From Serratia nevei (GTDB lineage: Bacteria; Pseudomonadota; Gammaproteobacteria; Enterobacterales; Enterobacteriaceae): a stretch of DNA of 64,000 nt. The translations under genes and the position numbers were made by a program. The stretch covers positions 744,001 through 808,000 of the forward strand of contig NZ_CP149940.1 of the NCBI RefSeq assembly GCF_037948395.1, read 5' to 3'. Shown here in pieces: positions 32,835 through 42,732 of this stretch. Every line of letters begins with the position of its first letter. Position 1 is the first letter of the stretch. The notes beneath the pieces were generated by a model. That model worked only from the letters and a program-made list of their open reading frames with translations, did no database searches and was not told the DNA's origin.

Positions 32835-33161
32835 GGCACCCTCTAAACGCAGATGTAGTCGTGATGGATGGAACGTGGCCGAAACTGGCGCTCGGCTTGT
32901 GTTTGCTTGTATATACATCTGCGCGTCGGCGCTTTATGTCAAATATAATTATCTTATTTGTTAACTGCGTGTTGTTTTCTGTGGAGCAGGTTGCACCGCG
33001 GATGAAAGGCCAAAGCACGACTCACAAATTAAATGAGCGCCATTGGCGGTGGGATATGCTGGCGGCGGCGCGGAGAATAAAATTTAATACAATTTTGGCC
33101 GTTTGGTCGGCGGGCCGGAATCTGCGATAATCGCTTTTTACTTTTCCAGATTGAGAAACCG
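32835..33161. other. Divergent region between MFS gene and queE (327 bp)
   Basis: It holds the MFS promoter/operator on its left half and the queE leader on the right. There is a GAGAAA ribosome site before queE. I see no preQ1 riboswitch or other structured RNA, and no coding ORF. Confidence 0.5.
32906..32942 (-). promoter_or_regulatory. Putative MFS promoter and HutC-like operator
   Basis: A perfect minus-strand TTGACA (32937-32942) is followed 17 bp or more downstream by CTTGTA-TA-TACATC (32906-32919). This shares the CTTGTA-N2-TACA core with the hutU operator but has one degenerate arm. No good -10 hexamer is obvious at 17 nt, so the exact promoter is uncertain. Confidence 0.5.
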
Positions 33162-33833
33162 ATGCAGTACCCGATCAATGAGATGTTCCAAACCTTGCAG
33201 GGCGAAGGCTTTTTCACCGGCGTGCCGGCCATTTTTATCCGCCTGCAGGGCTGCCCGGTAGGGTGCAGTTGGTGCGATACCAAACATACCTGGGAAAAGG
33301 AAGCCAATCGGGAAGTCGACCTGCAACGGATCCTGGTCAAAACAGAGGAAAGCGACGCCTGGGGCAATGCCGGCGCCGAGCAGCTGCTGGCGGTGATGCG
33401 CCAACAAGGTTACACCGCGCGCCATGTGGTGATCACCGGCGGCGAACCCTGCATCTACGATCTGACGCCGCTGACCGAGCTGTTCGAACAGCATGGCTAC
33501 GGCTGCCAGATTGAGACCAGCGGCACCCACGACATTCGCTGTTCCGCCAAAACCTGGGTGACGGTTTCGCCGAAGGTGAATATGCGCGGCGGCATGAAGG
33601 TGTTGGATCAGGCGCTGCGGCGCGCCGACGAGGTGAAGCATCCGGTGGCGCGCGAGCGCGACATCGAGGCGCTGGACGCGCTGCTGGCGACGCTGCAGGA
33701 CGACAAGGCACGGATTATTGCGCTGCAGCCGATCAGCCAGAAAGAAGAGGCGACCCGCCTGTGCATCGAAACCTGTATCGCGCGCAACTGGCGGTTGTCG
33801 ATGCAGACCCACAAGTATCTGAACATCGCCTAA
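33162..33833 (+). CDS. queE: 7-carboxy-7-deazaguanine synthase
   Basis: Radical-SAM enzyme of queuosine biosynthesis converting 6-carboxy-5,6,7,8-tetrahydropterin to CDG. It has 223 residues. The cluster motif is CX3CX2C at C31, C35 and C38 (CPVGCSWCDT), as in enterobacterial QueE. Its N-terminal MFQTLQGEGFFTG and the VITGGEP SAM motif are intact. It faces queD, which supplies its substrate, across a shared terminator. Confidence 0.97.
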   Translation: MQYPINEMFQTLQGEGFFTGVPAIFIRLQGCPVGCSWCDTKHTWEKEANREVDLQRILVKTEESDAWGNAGAEQLLAVMRQQGYTARHVVITGGEPCIYDLTPLTELFEQHGYGCQIETSGTHDIRCSAKTWVTVSPKVNMRGGMKVLDQALRRADEVKHPVARERDIEALDALLATLQDDKARIIALQPISQKEEATRLCIETCIARNWRLSMQTHKYLNIA

Positions 33834-33837
33834 AACC

Positions 33838-33862
33838 AGGGCGCCTTTGCGGCGCCCTTTCT
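33838..33862. terminator. Shared terminator of queE and queD
   Basis: 8-bp stem AGGGCGCC/GGCGCCCT with a 5-nt loop, followed by TTCTTTT on +. The minus side has a weaker T content. Confidence 0.8.
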
Positions 33863-33863
33863 T

Positions 33864-34223
33864 TTAACCTTTATATACGCATCCCGCAGTACAGGTCTCT
33901 TTCACCATCACCGCAGTCAGTTCCGGCAACTGGGGCTTGAGCTGCTGCCAAATCCAGGCGGCGAGCACTTCGCTGGTGGGATTTTCCAATCCTGGAATAT
34001 CGTTCAGATAATGGTGATCCAACCGCTCCCAGATCGGGGAAAACACAGCCTTGAGCTCGGCGAAATCCATCACCCAACCGGTGTGGGGGTCCACTTCACC
34101 GGTCACTTCCAGACGCACCATAAACGAATGCCCATGCAGGCGGCCGCATTTATGGCCCTCCGGCACGTGCGGCAAACGGTGTGCGGCTTCAAACTGAAAA
34201 TCTTTAAACAGCGTGGTTGCCAT
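33864..34223 (-). CDS. queD: 6-carboxy-5,6,7,8-tetrahydropterin synthase
   Basis: Converts 7,8-dihydroneopterin triphosphate to 6-carboxytetrahydropterin for queuosine synthesis. It is 119 residues long, with zinc His residues in [10 protein letters not shown] and RLHGHSF, catalytic Cys26 in HKCGRLHGH, and the LDHHYLND and KETCTAGC motifs. Convergent with queE and divergent from cysJ. Confidence 0.97.
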   Translation of the reverse strand: MATTLFKDFQFEAAHRLPHVPEGHKCGRLHGHSFMVRLEVTGEVDPHTGWVMDFAELKAVFSPIWERLDHHYLNDIPGLENPTSEVLAAWIWQQLKPQLPELTAVMVKETCTAGCVYKG

Positions 34224-34659
34224 TATTACGGCCTCATTGACTCAAAAACCGCCGCATAGTACCGGAAAGCGCGTCTGCTTGCCATTTATACCGTTATGGT
34301 CTAGCGCCGCGATAACTGCGCCCGGTTAACACTTTTTTTGTTTGGTGTTTGCGGCACCTATCGGCTGGGGTAATGAGCCGAAATGTTGAACGGTGAAAAA
34401 ACGATGAAAAAAAGCGCTTTAATTTCATCTGGATAAAAAACTTTGTTTAACGGTTTAAGCGTTATCCCTTACCAGAAAAACAGCTTAGTCATTTTGGTTA
34501 TGATTTATTGCTATCCCTTATTTAATCGTTGCTATTCTGCTCGGTAACCTTACAAACTCTCCTGATCTTTTCCGCACACCCGACGCAGCGAAGAGACAGC
34601 GACTGACACTGGCGCGCGCCTGGCAGGAAAGGCGCTAAGTATAGGAAATAAGTACAGCA
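34224..34659 (+). promoter_or_regulatory. cysJIH control region (436 bp)
   Basis: There is no gene here. The nonamer TATCCCTTA occurs twice in the same orientation (34463-34471 and 34512-34520), the second copy overlapping the -35 position of a TATTCT -10 box (34533-34538). A poor -35 is expected at a CysB-activated promoter, so these may be CysB contacts. An imperfect 27-bp palindrome GATGAAA/TTTCATC lies at 34403-34429. Confidence 0.5.
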
Positions 34660-36462
34660 ATGACGACTCAGGCTCCTCCAACATCTTTGCTCCCGCTGAC
34701 GCCCGAACAGCTGGCGCGCCTGCAGGCGACGATCGGCGACTATTCGCCGACGCAGCTGGCGTGGCTGTCCGGCTATTTTTGGGGCATGGTCAATCAACAG
34801 CCCGGAGCCGTGGCCATTGCGCCTGTCGCCCCTGCGGCTGCCGCCAGCATCACCATCATTTCCGCTTCGCAGACCGGCAATGCGCGCCGCCTGGCGGAGC
34901 AGCTGCGCGACGATCTGCTGGCCGCCAATCTGAGCGCCACGCTGATCAGCGCCGGCGACTACAAGTTCAAGCAGATAGCTCAAGAGCGCCTGCTGGTGAT
35001 CGTCGCCTCGACGCAGGGGGAGGGCGAACCGGCGGAAGAAGCGGTGGCGCTGCATAAATTCCTGTTCTCGAAGAAGGCGCCGAAGCTGAATGATACCGCT
35101 TTTGCGGTGTTCGGGCTGGGCGACACCTCTTATGAGAATTTCTGCCAGTCTGGTAAGGATTTCGACGGCAAGCTGGCCGAGCTGGGCGCCGAGCGCCTGG
35201 TGGAGCGCGTGGACGCCGACGTGGAGTACCAGGAACTGGCCGCCGCCTGGCGCAAACAGGTGGTATCGGTGCTGAAGGCGCGCGCGCCGGCGGAAAGCGC
35301 CGCGCCGGGCGTGTTGGCCAGCGGCGCGGTCGATCTGATCGACAGCAGCCCGTACAGCAAGGAACAGCCGCTCACCGCCCAACTGGCGGTCAATCAGAAA
35401 ATTACCGGCCGCGCGTCGGATAAAGACGTGCGCCATATCGAGATCGATCTGGGCGACTCCGGCCTGCGCTATCAGCCGGGCGATGCGCTCGGCGTATGGT
35501 TCGACAACGATCCGGCGCTGGTGGACGAACTGGTGCAGCTGTTGTGGCTGAAAGGCGACGAGCCGGTCGAGGTGGAAGGGCAAACCCTGCCGCTGGCGCA
35601 GGCGCTGCGCAGCCATTTCGAACTGACGCAGAACACCACGCCGATCGTCGATAAATACGCCGCGCTGTCGCGCGACGAAACGCTGATCGGCCTGTTGGCG
35701 GATAAAGCCGCGCTGCAGCACTATGCGCACAACACGCCGATCGTTGACATGGTGCGTCAGGCGCCGGCGGACCTGAGCGCCGAACAGCTGGTCGGTCTGC
35801 TGCGCCCGCTGACGCCGCGCCTGTACTCCATCGCCTCTTCGCAGGCGGAGAACGAAAGCGAAGTGCACATCACCGTAGGCGTGGTGCGTTACGACATCGA
35901 CGGGCGCGCCCGCAGCGGCGGCGCCTCCGGCTTCTTGGCGGATCGCCTGGAGGAGGACGGCGACGTGCGGGTGTTTATCGAACACAACGACAACTTCCGC
36001 CTGCCGGCCAATCCGGAAGCGCCGGTGATCATGATCGGCCCGGGCACCGGCATCGCGCCGTTCCGCGCCTTTATGCAGCAGCGCGACGCCGACGGCGCCG
36101 GCGGCAAGAACTGGCTGTTCTTCGGCAACCCGCACTTTACCGAAGATTTCCTGTATCAGGTCGAATGGCAGCGCTATGTGAAAGACGGCCTGCTGACCCG
36201 CATCGATCTGGCCTGGTCCCGCGACCAACAACATAAAATATACGTACAAGACAAACTGCGCGAACAGGGCGCGGAAGTGTGGCGCTGGATTCAGGAAGGC
36301 GCGCACATTTACGTCTGCGGCGATGCCAATCGCATGGCGAAAGACGTGGAAAACACATTACTGGAACTGGTGGCCGAGCACGGTGGCATGGATACCGAGC
36401 AGGCGGATGAATTTTTAAGTGAGCTGCGCCTTGAGCGCCGTTATCAGCGAGATGTTTACTGA
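34660..36462 (+). CDS. cysJ: Sulfite reductase (NADPH) flavoprotein alpha subunit
   Basis: FMN/FAD reductase that passes NADPH electrons to CysI for six-electron reduction of sulfite. The 600 residues comprise a flavodoxin domain (about 60-205, starting [16 protein letters not shown]), a connecting/FAD domain ([11 protein letters not shown]) and NADP-binding [18 protein letters not shown], ending RYQRDVY. The stop shares one base with the cysI start. Confidence 0.98.
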   Translation: MTTQAPPTSLLPLTPEQLARLQATIGDYSPTQLAWLSGYFWGMVNQQPGAVAIAPVAPAAAASITIISASQTGNARRLAEQLRDDLLAANLSATLISAGDYKFKQIAQERLLVIVASTQGEGEPAEEAVALHKFLFSKKAPKLNDTAFAVFGLGDTSYENFCQSGKDFDGKLAELGAERLVERVDADVEYQELAAAWRKQVVSVLKARAPAESAAPGVLASGAVDLIDSSPYSKEQPLTAQLAVNQKITGRASDKDVRHIEIDLGDSGLRYQPGDALGVWFDNDPALVDELVQLLWLKGDEPVEVEGQTLPLAQALRSHFELTQNTTPIVDKYAALSRDETLIGLLADKAALQHYAHNTPIVDMVRQAPADLSAEQLVGLLRPLTPRLYSIASSQAENESEVHITVGVVRYDIDGRARSGGASGFLADRLEEDGDVRVFIEHNDNFRLPANPEAPVIMIGPGTGIAPFRAFMQQRDADGAGGKNWLFFGNPHFTEDFLYQVEWQRYVKDGLLTRIDLAWSRDQQHKIYVQDKLREQGAEVWRWIQEGAHIYVCGDANRMAKDVENTLLELVAEHGGMDTEQADEFLSELRLERRYQRDVY

Positions 36463-38177
36463 TGAGTGATAAACACCCCGGGCCTTTGGTAGTCGAAGGC
36501 AAACTGGCCGATGCGGAGCGCATGAAGAAGGAGAGCCACTTCCTGCGCGGCACCATCGCCGAAGATTTGAATGACGGCCTGACCGGCGGCTTCAACGGCG
36601 ACAACTTCCTGCTGATCCGTTTTCACGGCATGTATCAGCAGGATGACCGCGATATTCGCGCCGAACGCGCCGAGCAGAAGCTGGAGCCGCGCCACGCCAT
36701 GATGCTGCGCTGCCGCCTGCCGGGCGGCATCATCAGCCCGCAGCAGTGGCTGGGCATCGACAAGTTCGCGCAGGAGAGCACGCTGTACGGCAGCATTCGC
36801 ATCACTAACCGCCAGACGTTCCAGTTTCACGGCATTCTGAAAGGCAACGTCAAACCGGTGCACCAGCTGCTGAACCGCCTGGGGCTGGACGCGCTGGCGA
36901 CCGCCAACGACGTGAACCGCAACGTGCTGTGCACCTCCAACCCGGTGGAGTCCGAGCTGCATCAGGAAGCCTACGAGTGGGCGAAGAAGATCTCCGAACA
37001 CCTGCTGCCGCGCACCCGCGCCTACGCCGAGGTGTGGCTGGATCAGGAGAAGGTGGCCACTACCGACGAAGAGCCGATTCTGGGGCCGACCTACCTGCCG
37101 CGTAAGTTCAAAACCACGGTGGTGATCCCGCCGCAGAACGACGTCGATCTGCACGCCAACGACATGAACTTCGTGGCGATCGCCGAAAACGGCAAGCTGG
37201 TAGGCTTCAACCTGCTGGTGGGCGGCGGGTTGTCCATCGAGCACGGCAACAAGAAAACCTACGCGCGCCAGGCCAGCGAGTTCGGCTACATTCCACTCGA
37301 ACATACGCTGGCGGTCGCGGAGGCCGTGGTGACCACGCAGCGCGACTGGGGCAACCGCACCGATCGCAAGAACGCCAAAACCAAATACACGCTGGAACGT
37401 GTCGGGGTGGACGTTTTCCGCGCCGAAGTGGAAAAGCGCGCCGGCATCACCTTCGCGCCGATCCGGCCGTATGAATTCACCGGCCGCGGCGATCGCATCG
37501 GTTGGGTGAAGGGCATCGACGATCAGTGGCACCTGACGCTGTTTATCGAGAACGGCCGCCTGCTGGACTATCCGGGGCGCCCGCTGAAGACCGGCATGGC
37601 GGAGATCGCCAAGATCCATAAAGGCGACTTCCGTCTGACGGCGAACCAAAACGTGATCATCGCCGGCGTGCCGGAAAGCGAGAAGGCAAAGATCGAAGCC
37701 CTGGCGCGCGATCATGGCCTGATCGACGACGAGATCAGCGAGCAACGCAAGAACTCGATGGCCTGCGTATCGTTCCCGACCTGCCCGTTGGCGATGGCGG
37801 AGGCTGAGCGCTTCCTGCCGCAGTTCGTCACCAAGGTGGAAGGGATCATGCATCGGCACGGGGTGGGCGACGAGCATATCGTGCTGCGCATCACCGGTTG
37901 CCCGAACGGCTGCGGCCGCGCGCTGCTGGCGGAGCTGGGGCTGGTGGGCAAGGCGGTCGGCCGCTATAACCTGCATTTGGGTGGCAACCGCGAAGGCACG
38001 CGCATTCCGCGCATGTACCGCGAGAACATCAACGAAGACGAGATCCTGGGCGAGATCGACCTGTTGGTGGGGCGCTGGGCGAAGGAGCGCAACGCCGGCG
38101 AAGGCTTCGGCGACTTCACCGTTCGCGCGGGCATCGTCAAACCGGTGCTGGATCCGGCGCGAGATTTCTGGGAGTGA
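36462..38177 (+). CDS. cysI: Sulfite reductase (NADPH) hemoprotein beta subunit
   Basis: Catalytic subunit holding siroheme and [4Fe-4S], reducing sulfite to sulfide. It has 571 residues. The cluster/siroheme ligands appear as CX5C (CVSFPTC) and CX3C (TGCPNGC), about 40 residues apart, and the siroheme-carboxylate Arg/Lys segments are conserved. Middle gene of cysJIH. Confidence 0.98.
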   Translation: MSDKHPGPLVVEGKLADAERMKKESHFLRGTIAEDLNDGLTGGFNGDNFLLIRFHGMYQQDDRDIRAERAEQKLEPRHAMMLRCRLPGGIISPQQWLGIDKFAQESTLYGSIRITNRQTFQFHGILKGNVKPVHQLLNRLGLDALATANDVNRNVLCTSNPVESELHQEAYEWAKKISEHLLPRTRAYAEVWLDQEKVATTDEEPILGPTYLPRKFKTTVVIPPQNDVDLHANDMNFVAIAENGKLVGFNLLVGGGLSIEHGNKKTYARQASEFGYIPLEHTLAVAEAVVTTQRDWGNRTDRKNAKTKYTLERVGVDVFRAEVEKRAGITFAPIRPYEFTGRGDRIGWVKGIDDQWHLTLFIENGRLLDYPGRPLKTGMAEIAKIHKGDFRLTANQNVIIAGVPESEKAKIEALARDHGLIDDEISEQRKNSMACVSFPTCPLAMAEAERFLPQFVTKVEGIMHRHGVGDEHIVLRITGCPNGCGRALLAELGLVGKAVGRYNLHLGGNREGTRIPRMYRENINEDEILGEIDLLVGRWAKERNAGEGFGDFTVRAGIVKPVLDPARDFWE

Positions 38178-38238
38178 GGCCGGGCGGTCCCTGGGCAGAG
38201 GGGCCGCACAGGTAATTTCAAGTAGCAGGAGAGACAAC

Positions 38239-38973
38239 ATGGCTGAATTCGATCTGGCGGCGCTGAACGCGTTGCCCAAATCCGGGCAGGCGCTGGCATT
38301 GGCGGTGGTCAACGGCCAACTGGAGACCCTCAGCGCCGAACAGCGCGTTGCATGGGCGCTGGAGCATCTGCCCGGCGAGTTCGTACTCTCGTCCAGTTTC
38401 GGCATTCAGGCGGCGGTGTGTCTGCACCTGGTGACGCGCATCCGGCCGGATATCCCGGTGATCCTGACCGACACCGGTTACCTGTTCCCGGAAACCTACC
38501 GCTTTATCGATCAACTGACCGACCAGCTGAAGCTGAATCTGCAGGTGTTCCGCGCCGAACAGTCTCCCGCCTGGCAAGAGGCGCGCTACGGCAAGCTGTG
38601 GGAACAGGGCGTGGAAGGGATTGAAAAGTACAACCAGATCAACAAGGTTGAGCCGATGAACCGCGCGCTGGAGACGCTGGGGGCACAGAGCTGGTTCGCC
38701 GGCCTGCGGCGCGAGCAGTCCGGCAGCCGCGCCAATCTGCCGGTGCTGGCGGTGCAGCGCGGGGTGTTCAAGATCCTGCCGATCATCGACTGGGACAACC
38801 GCAAGATTTACCAGTATCTGACCGAGCACGGGCTGAACTATCACCCGCTGTGGGAGCAGGGTTACCTGTCGGTAGGCGATACCCATACCACCCAGAAGTG
38901 GGAGCCGGGCATGAGCGAGGAAGAGACGCGTTTCTTCGGGCTGAAGCGCGAGTGCGGCCTGCACGAAGGCTAA
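38239..38973 (+). CDS. cysH: Phosphoadenosine phosphosulfate (PAPS) reductase
   Basis: Thioredoxin-dependent reduction of PAPS to sulfite. It has 244 residues, with the PP-loop-like [10 protein letters not shown] and the C-terminal catalytic C239 in KRECGLHEG. It lacks the two CC pairs of APS-type enzymes, so the substrate is PAPS, which agrees with cysC in the window. The ATG at 38239 follows CAGGAGAG. It lies 61 nt after cysI. Confidence 0.98.
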   Translation: MAEFDLAALNALPKSGQALALAVVNGQLETLSAEQRVAWALEHLPGEFVLSSSFGIQAAVCLHLVTRIRPDIPVILTDTGYLFPETYRFIDQLTDQLKLNLQVFRAEQSPAWQEARYGKLWEQGVEGIEKYNQINKVEPMNRALETLGAQSWFAGLRREQSGSRANLPVLAVQRGVFKILPIIDWDNRKIYQYLTEHGLNYHPLWEQGYLSVGDTHTTQKWEPGMSEEETRFFGLKRECGLHEG

Positions 38974-38990
38974 ACGAGGCGAATCACACG

Positions 38991-39023
38991 ACAGGGCTCA
39001 GCAATGCTGGGCCCTGTTTTTTT
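38991..39023 (+). terminator. Terminator of cysJIH
   Basis: 12-bp stem ACAGGGCTCAGC/GCTGGGCCCTGT with one T-G wobble and a 3-nt loop, followed by seven T. Confidence 0.9.
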
Positions 39024-39028
39024 GCGGG

Positions 39029-40099
39029 CTACTTTTTCTTCTGTGCTTTCGGCGGGTGCGCCTGCGCCAGCTCTTTGATCAGCGGCAGCAGGATCTGCAC
39101 GCTGTCGCGGCTGCGTTTGTCGATCCGTCCCGGCAGGTAGCGATCCAGGTACTGCAGGTTGTCATACTGCGGGCGGTGCCAGGTGATGCCCTGCGGGAAG
39201 TGCGGGCTGACGGCGCGCTGCTGGTAGCCGTCCTTGTCGCCCAGCGACCAGTTGGTGGCCTCCACCGACAGCACCGGGATGCCTGCGGCGTCGAATACCT
39301 CTTGATCGGAGCAGCAGCCGGTGCCCTTCGGATGCTGTGCGCTACCCGGATTGCTGGCGGCGGCGATGCCGTAGCGATGGGCGATATCCAGCGCGCGATC
39401 GCGGGAGCGTTTCGCCATCTGCGGCGGCGTGTTGCGCCCGGCGTTGAAGTACAGGCGATCGCCGGTGATCAGGCTGTCGAGGTTGATCACCAGCACGGTG
39501 TTGCTTTTCTCTTCCGCGCTCATGCGCTGCAGGTAGTTCTGTGCGCCCAACGAGCCGAGCTCTTCGGCGCTGGTGGCGACGAAGCGCAGGCCGTAGGCAG
39601 TGGGGATGCTTTTCAGGCGCTCCGCCAGTTCCAGCATCACGCCGATGCCGGAGGCGTTGTCGTCGACGCCCTGCAGCGTCAGGCCGCCGAGGTTGTTATC
39701 CAGATCTTCGTCGCTCTGCGGCGTGTAGGTGTCGAAGTGGGCGACGATCACTATCTGTTTCGGGTTGTCGCCGTTGCGGGCGGCGATCACCGAGCTGGCG
39801 GTGACGTTGTTCCAGTTCTTCTTGCCGTCTTTGCTGGTGTAGAGGTAGCGCGTGTTGACGCTGCGAATGTCGCTTTGGTAACCCATCTTGGCGAACTGCT
39901 GCTTCAGGTAGTCGGCGGTGAGCAATTCGGCCGGGCTGCCCGCCATGCGGCCGGGGAAGTAAGTGGCGATGTGGCGGGTCTGTTCGGCGGCGAAACGGCC
40001 CATTGGCGCGTCTTTTGCGGGCTGTGCGGCACAAACGCTGAAGACGCCGCCGAGTGCGAGGGCCAGCAGGCTGGTCTTCAGGTAAAAACGGGAAAACAT
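39029..40099 (-). CDS. iap: Periplasmic M28-family aminopeptidase (Iap, alkaline phosphatase isozyme conversion)
   Basis: Exported zinc aminopeptidase that in E. coli trims the N-terminal Arg of alkaline phosphatase. The 356-residue precursor has a signal peptide at about 1-24. The M28 metal and catalytic motifs are in order: [34 protein letters not shown] and ITWHRPQ. The ATG at 40099 ([10 protein letters not shown]) is preferred to an in-frame start 39 nt upstream. In E. coli a CRISPR-cas locus lies between cysH and iap, but here they are 55 bp apart. Confidence 0.92.
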   Translation of the reverse strand: MFSRFYLKTSLLALALGGVFSVCAAQPAKDAPMGRFAAEQTRHIATYFPGRMAGSPAELLTADYLKQQFAKMGYQSDIRSVNTRYLYTSKDGKKNWNNVTASSVIAARNGDNPKQIVIVAHFDTYTPQSDEDLDNNLGGLTLQGVDDNASGIGVMLELAERLKSIPTAYGLRFVATSAEELGSLGAQNYLQRMSAEEKSNTVLVINLDSLITGDRLYFNAGRNTPPQMAKRSRDRALDIAHRYGIAAASNPGSAQHPKGTGCCSDQEVFDAAGIPVLSVEATNWSLGDKDGYQQRAVSPHFPQGITWHRPQYDNLQYLDRYLPGRIDKRSRDSVQILLPLIKELAQAHPPKAQKKK

Positions 40100-40269
40100 A
40101 CCGAAAAATCCTTCTTTGCTATCGGCGCTGCCGATCATTTTTCTGCGGCACCCAGTATGAGACGCCGGGCGGCATTACACAATTTCCCCGTCTCTTAATT
40201 TTCGCGCGAATGCGCAAACCGCCGTGCGATTATCACCGTTTGCCTCTGGCGTTGCGGCCTATATTCCAT

Positions 40270-40334
40270 AAAGGAACTAATCATTCCTTTTCGTCATTTC
40301 AGAGGCTAAATCTCAGCCCGTATAGTCACACTAT
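40270..40334 (+). promoter_or_regulatory. Candidate CysB-type control sites before cysG
   Basis: The perfect inverted repeat AAAGGAA-N7-TTCCTTT lies at 40270-40290. A second palindrome ATAGT-CAC-ACTAT lies at 40322-40334, 26 nt before the GTG start. LysR-type regulators such as CysB bind such dyads upstream of -35 regions. The link to CysB is inferred from the operon content. Confidence 0.45.
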
Positions 40335-40359
40335 CTTTCTGTTATATGAAAAGGCTGTT

Positions 40360-41790
40360 GTGGACTATCTACCAATATTCGCCGATCTGAAACAACGTCC
40401 GGTGCTGGTCGTTGGCGGCGGTGACGTGGCTGCGCGCAAAGTCGATCTGCTTCAGCGCGCCGGGGCTGAAATACGGATAGTTGCGCAGTCGCTCTCACCG
40501 GAACTGGAACAACAACGTCAGCGAGGGCAACTGCTCTGGCTGGGGAAAACCTTTGACCCGCCGCAGCTGGACGACGTGTTTCTGGCGATCGCCGCCACGG
40601 ACGACAACGCGCTGAACGCCGCGGTGTTTGCCGAAGCGGATAAACGCCGGGTGTTAGCCAACGTGGTGGACGACCAGCCGCGCTGCTCGTTCATCTTCCC
40701 GTCGATCATCGATCGCTCGCCGCTGGTGGTGGCCGTATCGTCCAGCGGCCAGGCGCCGGTGCTGGCGCGGTTGCTGCGCGAAAAGCTGGAGGCGCTGCTG
40801 CCCGCCAGTTTGGGGCAGATGGCGCAGGTGGCGGGCCGCTGGCGCGGCCAGGTCAAACAGCGGCTGGCCTCGATCGGCGAGCGTCGCCGTTTCTGGGAGA
40901 AAACCTTCGGCGGCCGTTTCGCCACGCTGGTGGCCAACGGCCAGACGGCGCAGGCGGAGCGGCAGCTTGAGCAGGATTTGCAAAGCTTCGCCGCAGGCGA
41001 TGAAGGCGTGCAGGGTGAGATAGCCTTGGTGGGCGCCGGGCCGGGCGACGTGGGGCTGTTGACCCTGCGCGGGCTGCAGGTGATGCAGCAGGCGGACGTG
41101 GTGCTGTATGACCATCTGGTCAGCGGCGAGATCCTCGATCTGGTGCGCCGCGACGCCGAGCGCATCTGCGTGGGCAAGCGCGCCGGCGCGCACTCGGTGA
41201 TCCAGGAAGAGACCAACCGGCTGTTGGTGGAGCTGGCGCAGCAGGGCAAACGCGTGGTGCGCCTCAAGGGCGGCGACCCGTTCATTTTTGGCCGGGGCGG
41301 CGAAGAGCTGCAGGTAGCCGCCGCCGCCGGCATTCCGTTCCAGGTGGTGCCGGGCGTCACGGCCGCCGCGGGGGCGACCGCCTACGCCGGCATTCCGCTG
41401 ACGCACCGCGACCACGCGCAGAGCGTGACCTTTATCACCGGCCACTGCCGCCCCGACGGCGATGGCCTGGACTGGGCCGATCTGGCCCGGGCGCGGCAGA
41501 CGCTGGCTATCTACATGGGCACCATGAAGGCGGCGGACATCAGCCAACGCCTGATCGCCCACGGCCGCGCTGCCGATACGCCGGTGGCGGTGATCAGTCG
41601 CGGCACGCGCGCCGATCAGCAGGTGCAGATCGGCACGCTGGATCAACTGGAACATCTGGCCCAACGGGCGCCGCTGCCGGCGCTGCTGGTGATTGGCGAA
41701 GTGGTGGAACTGCACCATCAAATCGCCTGGTTCGGGCATCAATCGCAGACGGAAGGGGCCGCGCGCCCGGCCGTCGTGAATTTGGCATAG
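40360..41790 (+). CDS. cysG: Siroheme synthase CysG (multifunctional)
   Basis: It makes siroheme from uroporphyrinogen III in three activities: SAM-dependent bis-methylation, NAD-dependent precorrin-2 oxidation and iron chelation. The 476-residue protein has an N-terminal dehydrogenase/ferrochelatase module (about 1-210) with NAD loop [10 protein letters not shown] (18-27), acid pair D104-D105 and S128. The C-terminal methyltransferase starts [13 protein letters not shown] (about 220) and contains [16 protein letters not shown]. The GTG start with AAGG 5 nt upstream is chosen because the longer frame has no ATG that fits the family. It leads into cysDNC, 22 nt away. Confidence 0.95.
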   Translation: MDYLPIFADLKQRPVLVVGGGDVAARKVDLLQRAGAEIRIVAQSLSPELEQQRQRGQLLWLGKTFDPPQLDDVFLAIAATDDNALNAAVFAEADKRRVLANVVDDQPRCSFIFPSIIDRSPLVVAVSSSGQAPVLARLLREKLEALLPASLGQMAQVAGRWRGQVKQRLASIGERRRFWEKTFGGRFATLVANGQTAQAERQLEQDLQSFAAGDEGVQGEIALVGAGPGDVGLLTLRGLQVMQQADVVLYDHLVSGEILDLVRRDAERICVGKRAGAHSVIQEETNRLLVELAQQGKRVVRLKGGDPFIFGRGGEELQVAAAAGIPFQVVPGVTAAAGATAYAGIPLTHRDHAQSVTFITGHCRPDGDGLDWADLARARQTLAIYMGTMKAADISQRLIAHGRAADTPVAVISRGTRADQQVQIGTLDQLEHLAQRAPLPALLVIGEVVELHHQIAWFGHQSQTEGAARPAVVNLA

Positions 41791-41812
41791 GCAAGGCTTT
41801 TAAGGACCTGTT

Positions 41813-42721
41813 ATGGACGAAAAACGACTCACTCATTTGCGGCAATTGGAGGCGGAGAGTATCCATATCATCCGTGAAGTCGCCGCTGAATTCGCCAACC
41901 CGGTGATGCTGTATTCCATCGGCAAAGACTCTTCCGTGATGCTGCATTTGGCGCGCAAGGCGTTCTTCCCCGGCACGCTGCCGTTCCCGCTGCTGCACGT
42001 CGATACCGGCTGGAAGTTCCGCGAAATGTACGAGTTCCGCGATCGCACCGCGAAAGAGTACGGCTTCGAGCTGCTGGTGCATAAAAATCCGGAAGGGGTG
42101 GCGATGGGCATCAACCCGTTCGTGCACGGCAGCGCCAAGCATACCGACATCATGAAGACCGAGGGCCTGAAGCAGGCGTTGAACAAGTACGGTTTCGACG
42201 CCGCCTTCGGCGGTGCGCGGCGCGACGAGGAGAAATCGCGCGCCAAAGAGCGCATCTATTCGTTCCGCGATCGCTTCCACCGCTGGGATCCGAAAAACCA
42301 GCGGCCGGAGCTGTGGCACAACTACAACGGCCAGATCAACAAAGGGGAGAGCATCCGCGTCTTCCCGCTGTCGAACTGGACCGAGCTGGACATCTGGCAG
42401 TACATCTTCCTGGAAAAGATCGACATCGTGCCGCTGTACCTGGCGAAACCGCGCCCGGTGGTGGAACGCGACGGCATGCTGATGATGGTGGACGACGATC
42501 GCATCGATCTGCAGCCGGGCGAAGTGATCAGCCAGCGCATGGTGCGTTTCCGCACCCTGGGGTGTTGGCCGCTGACCGGCGCAGTGGATTCGCAGGCGCA
42601 AACCCTGCCGGAGATCATCGAAGAGATGCTGGTCTCCACCACCAGTGAACGCCAGGGGCGGATGATCGACCGCGATCAGTCCGGCTCGATGGAGCTGAAA
42701 AAGCGTCAAGGGTATTTCTAA
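41813..42721 (+). CDS. cysD: Sulfate adenylyltransferase subunit 2
   Basis: Catalytic PP-loop ATP sulfurylase subunit that forms APS from sulfate and ATP, driven by the CysN GTPase. It has 302 residues. The PP-loop is [18 protein letters not shown], with [18 protein letters not shown] and the [15 protein letters not shown] activation segment following. Second gene of cysG-cysD-cysN-cysC, 11 nt upstream of cysN. Confidence 0.98.
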   Translation: MDEKRLTHLRQLEAESIHIIREVAAEFANPVMLYSIGKDSSVMLHLARKAFFPGTLPFPLLHVDTGWKFREMYEFRDRTAKEYGFELLVHKNPEGVAMGINPFVHGSAKHTDIMKTEGLKQALNKYGFDAAFGGARRDEEKSRAKERIYSFRDRFHRWDPKNQRPELWHNYNGQINKGESIRVFPLSNWTELDIWQYIFLEKIDIVPLYLAKPRPVVERDGMLMMVDDDRIDLQPGEVISQRMVRFRTLGCWPLTGAVDSQAQTLPEIIEEMLVSTTSERQGRMIDRDQSGSMELKKRQGYF

Positions 42722-42732
42722 GGAGCCGCCGG

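Noticed and set aside
33060..33161. preQ1 riboswitch before queE
   Set aside because: No pseudoknot-like aptamer or C-rich loop is seen, and enterobacterial queE genes are not known to use one.
34522..38405. Two long minus-strand open frames (594 and 649 codons) opposite cysJ and cysI
   Set aside because: Both are complements of recognised genes, with the same His/Gln/Arg-rich artefact composition and no ribosome site or domain.
38974..40359. CRISPR array at the iap locus
   Set aside because: No repeated 28-29-bp units occur; the space is filled by a terminator, iap and a short promoter region.
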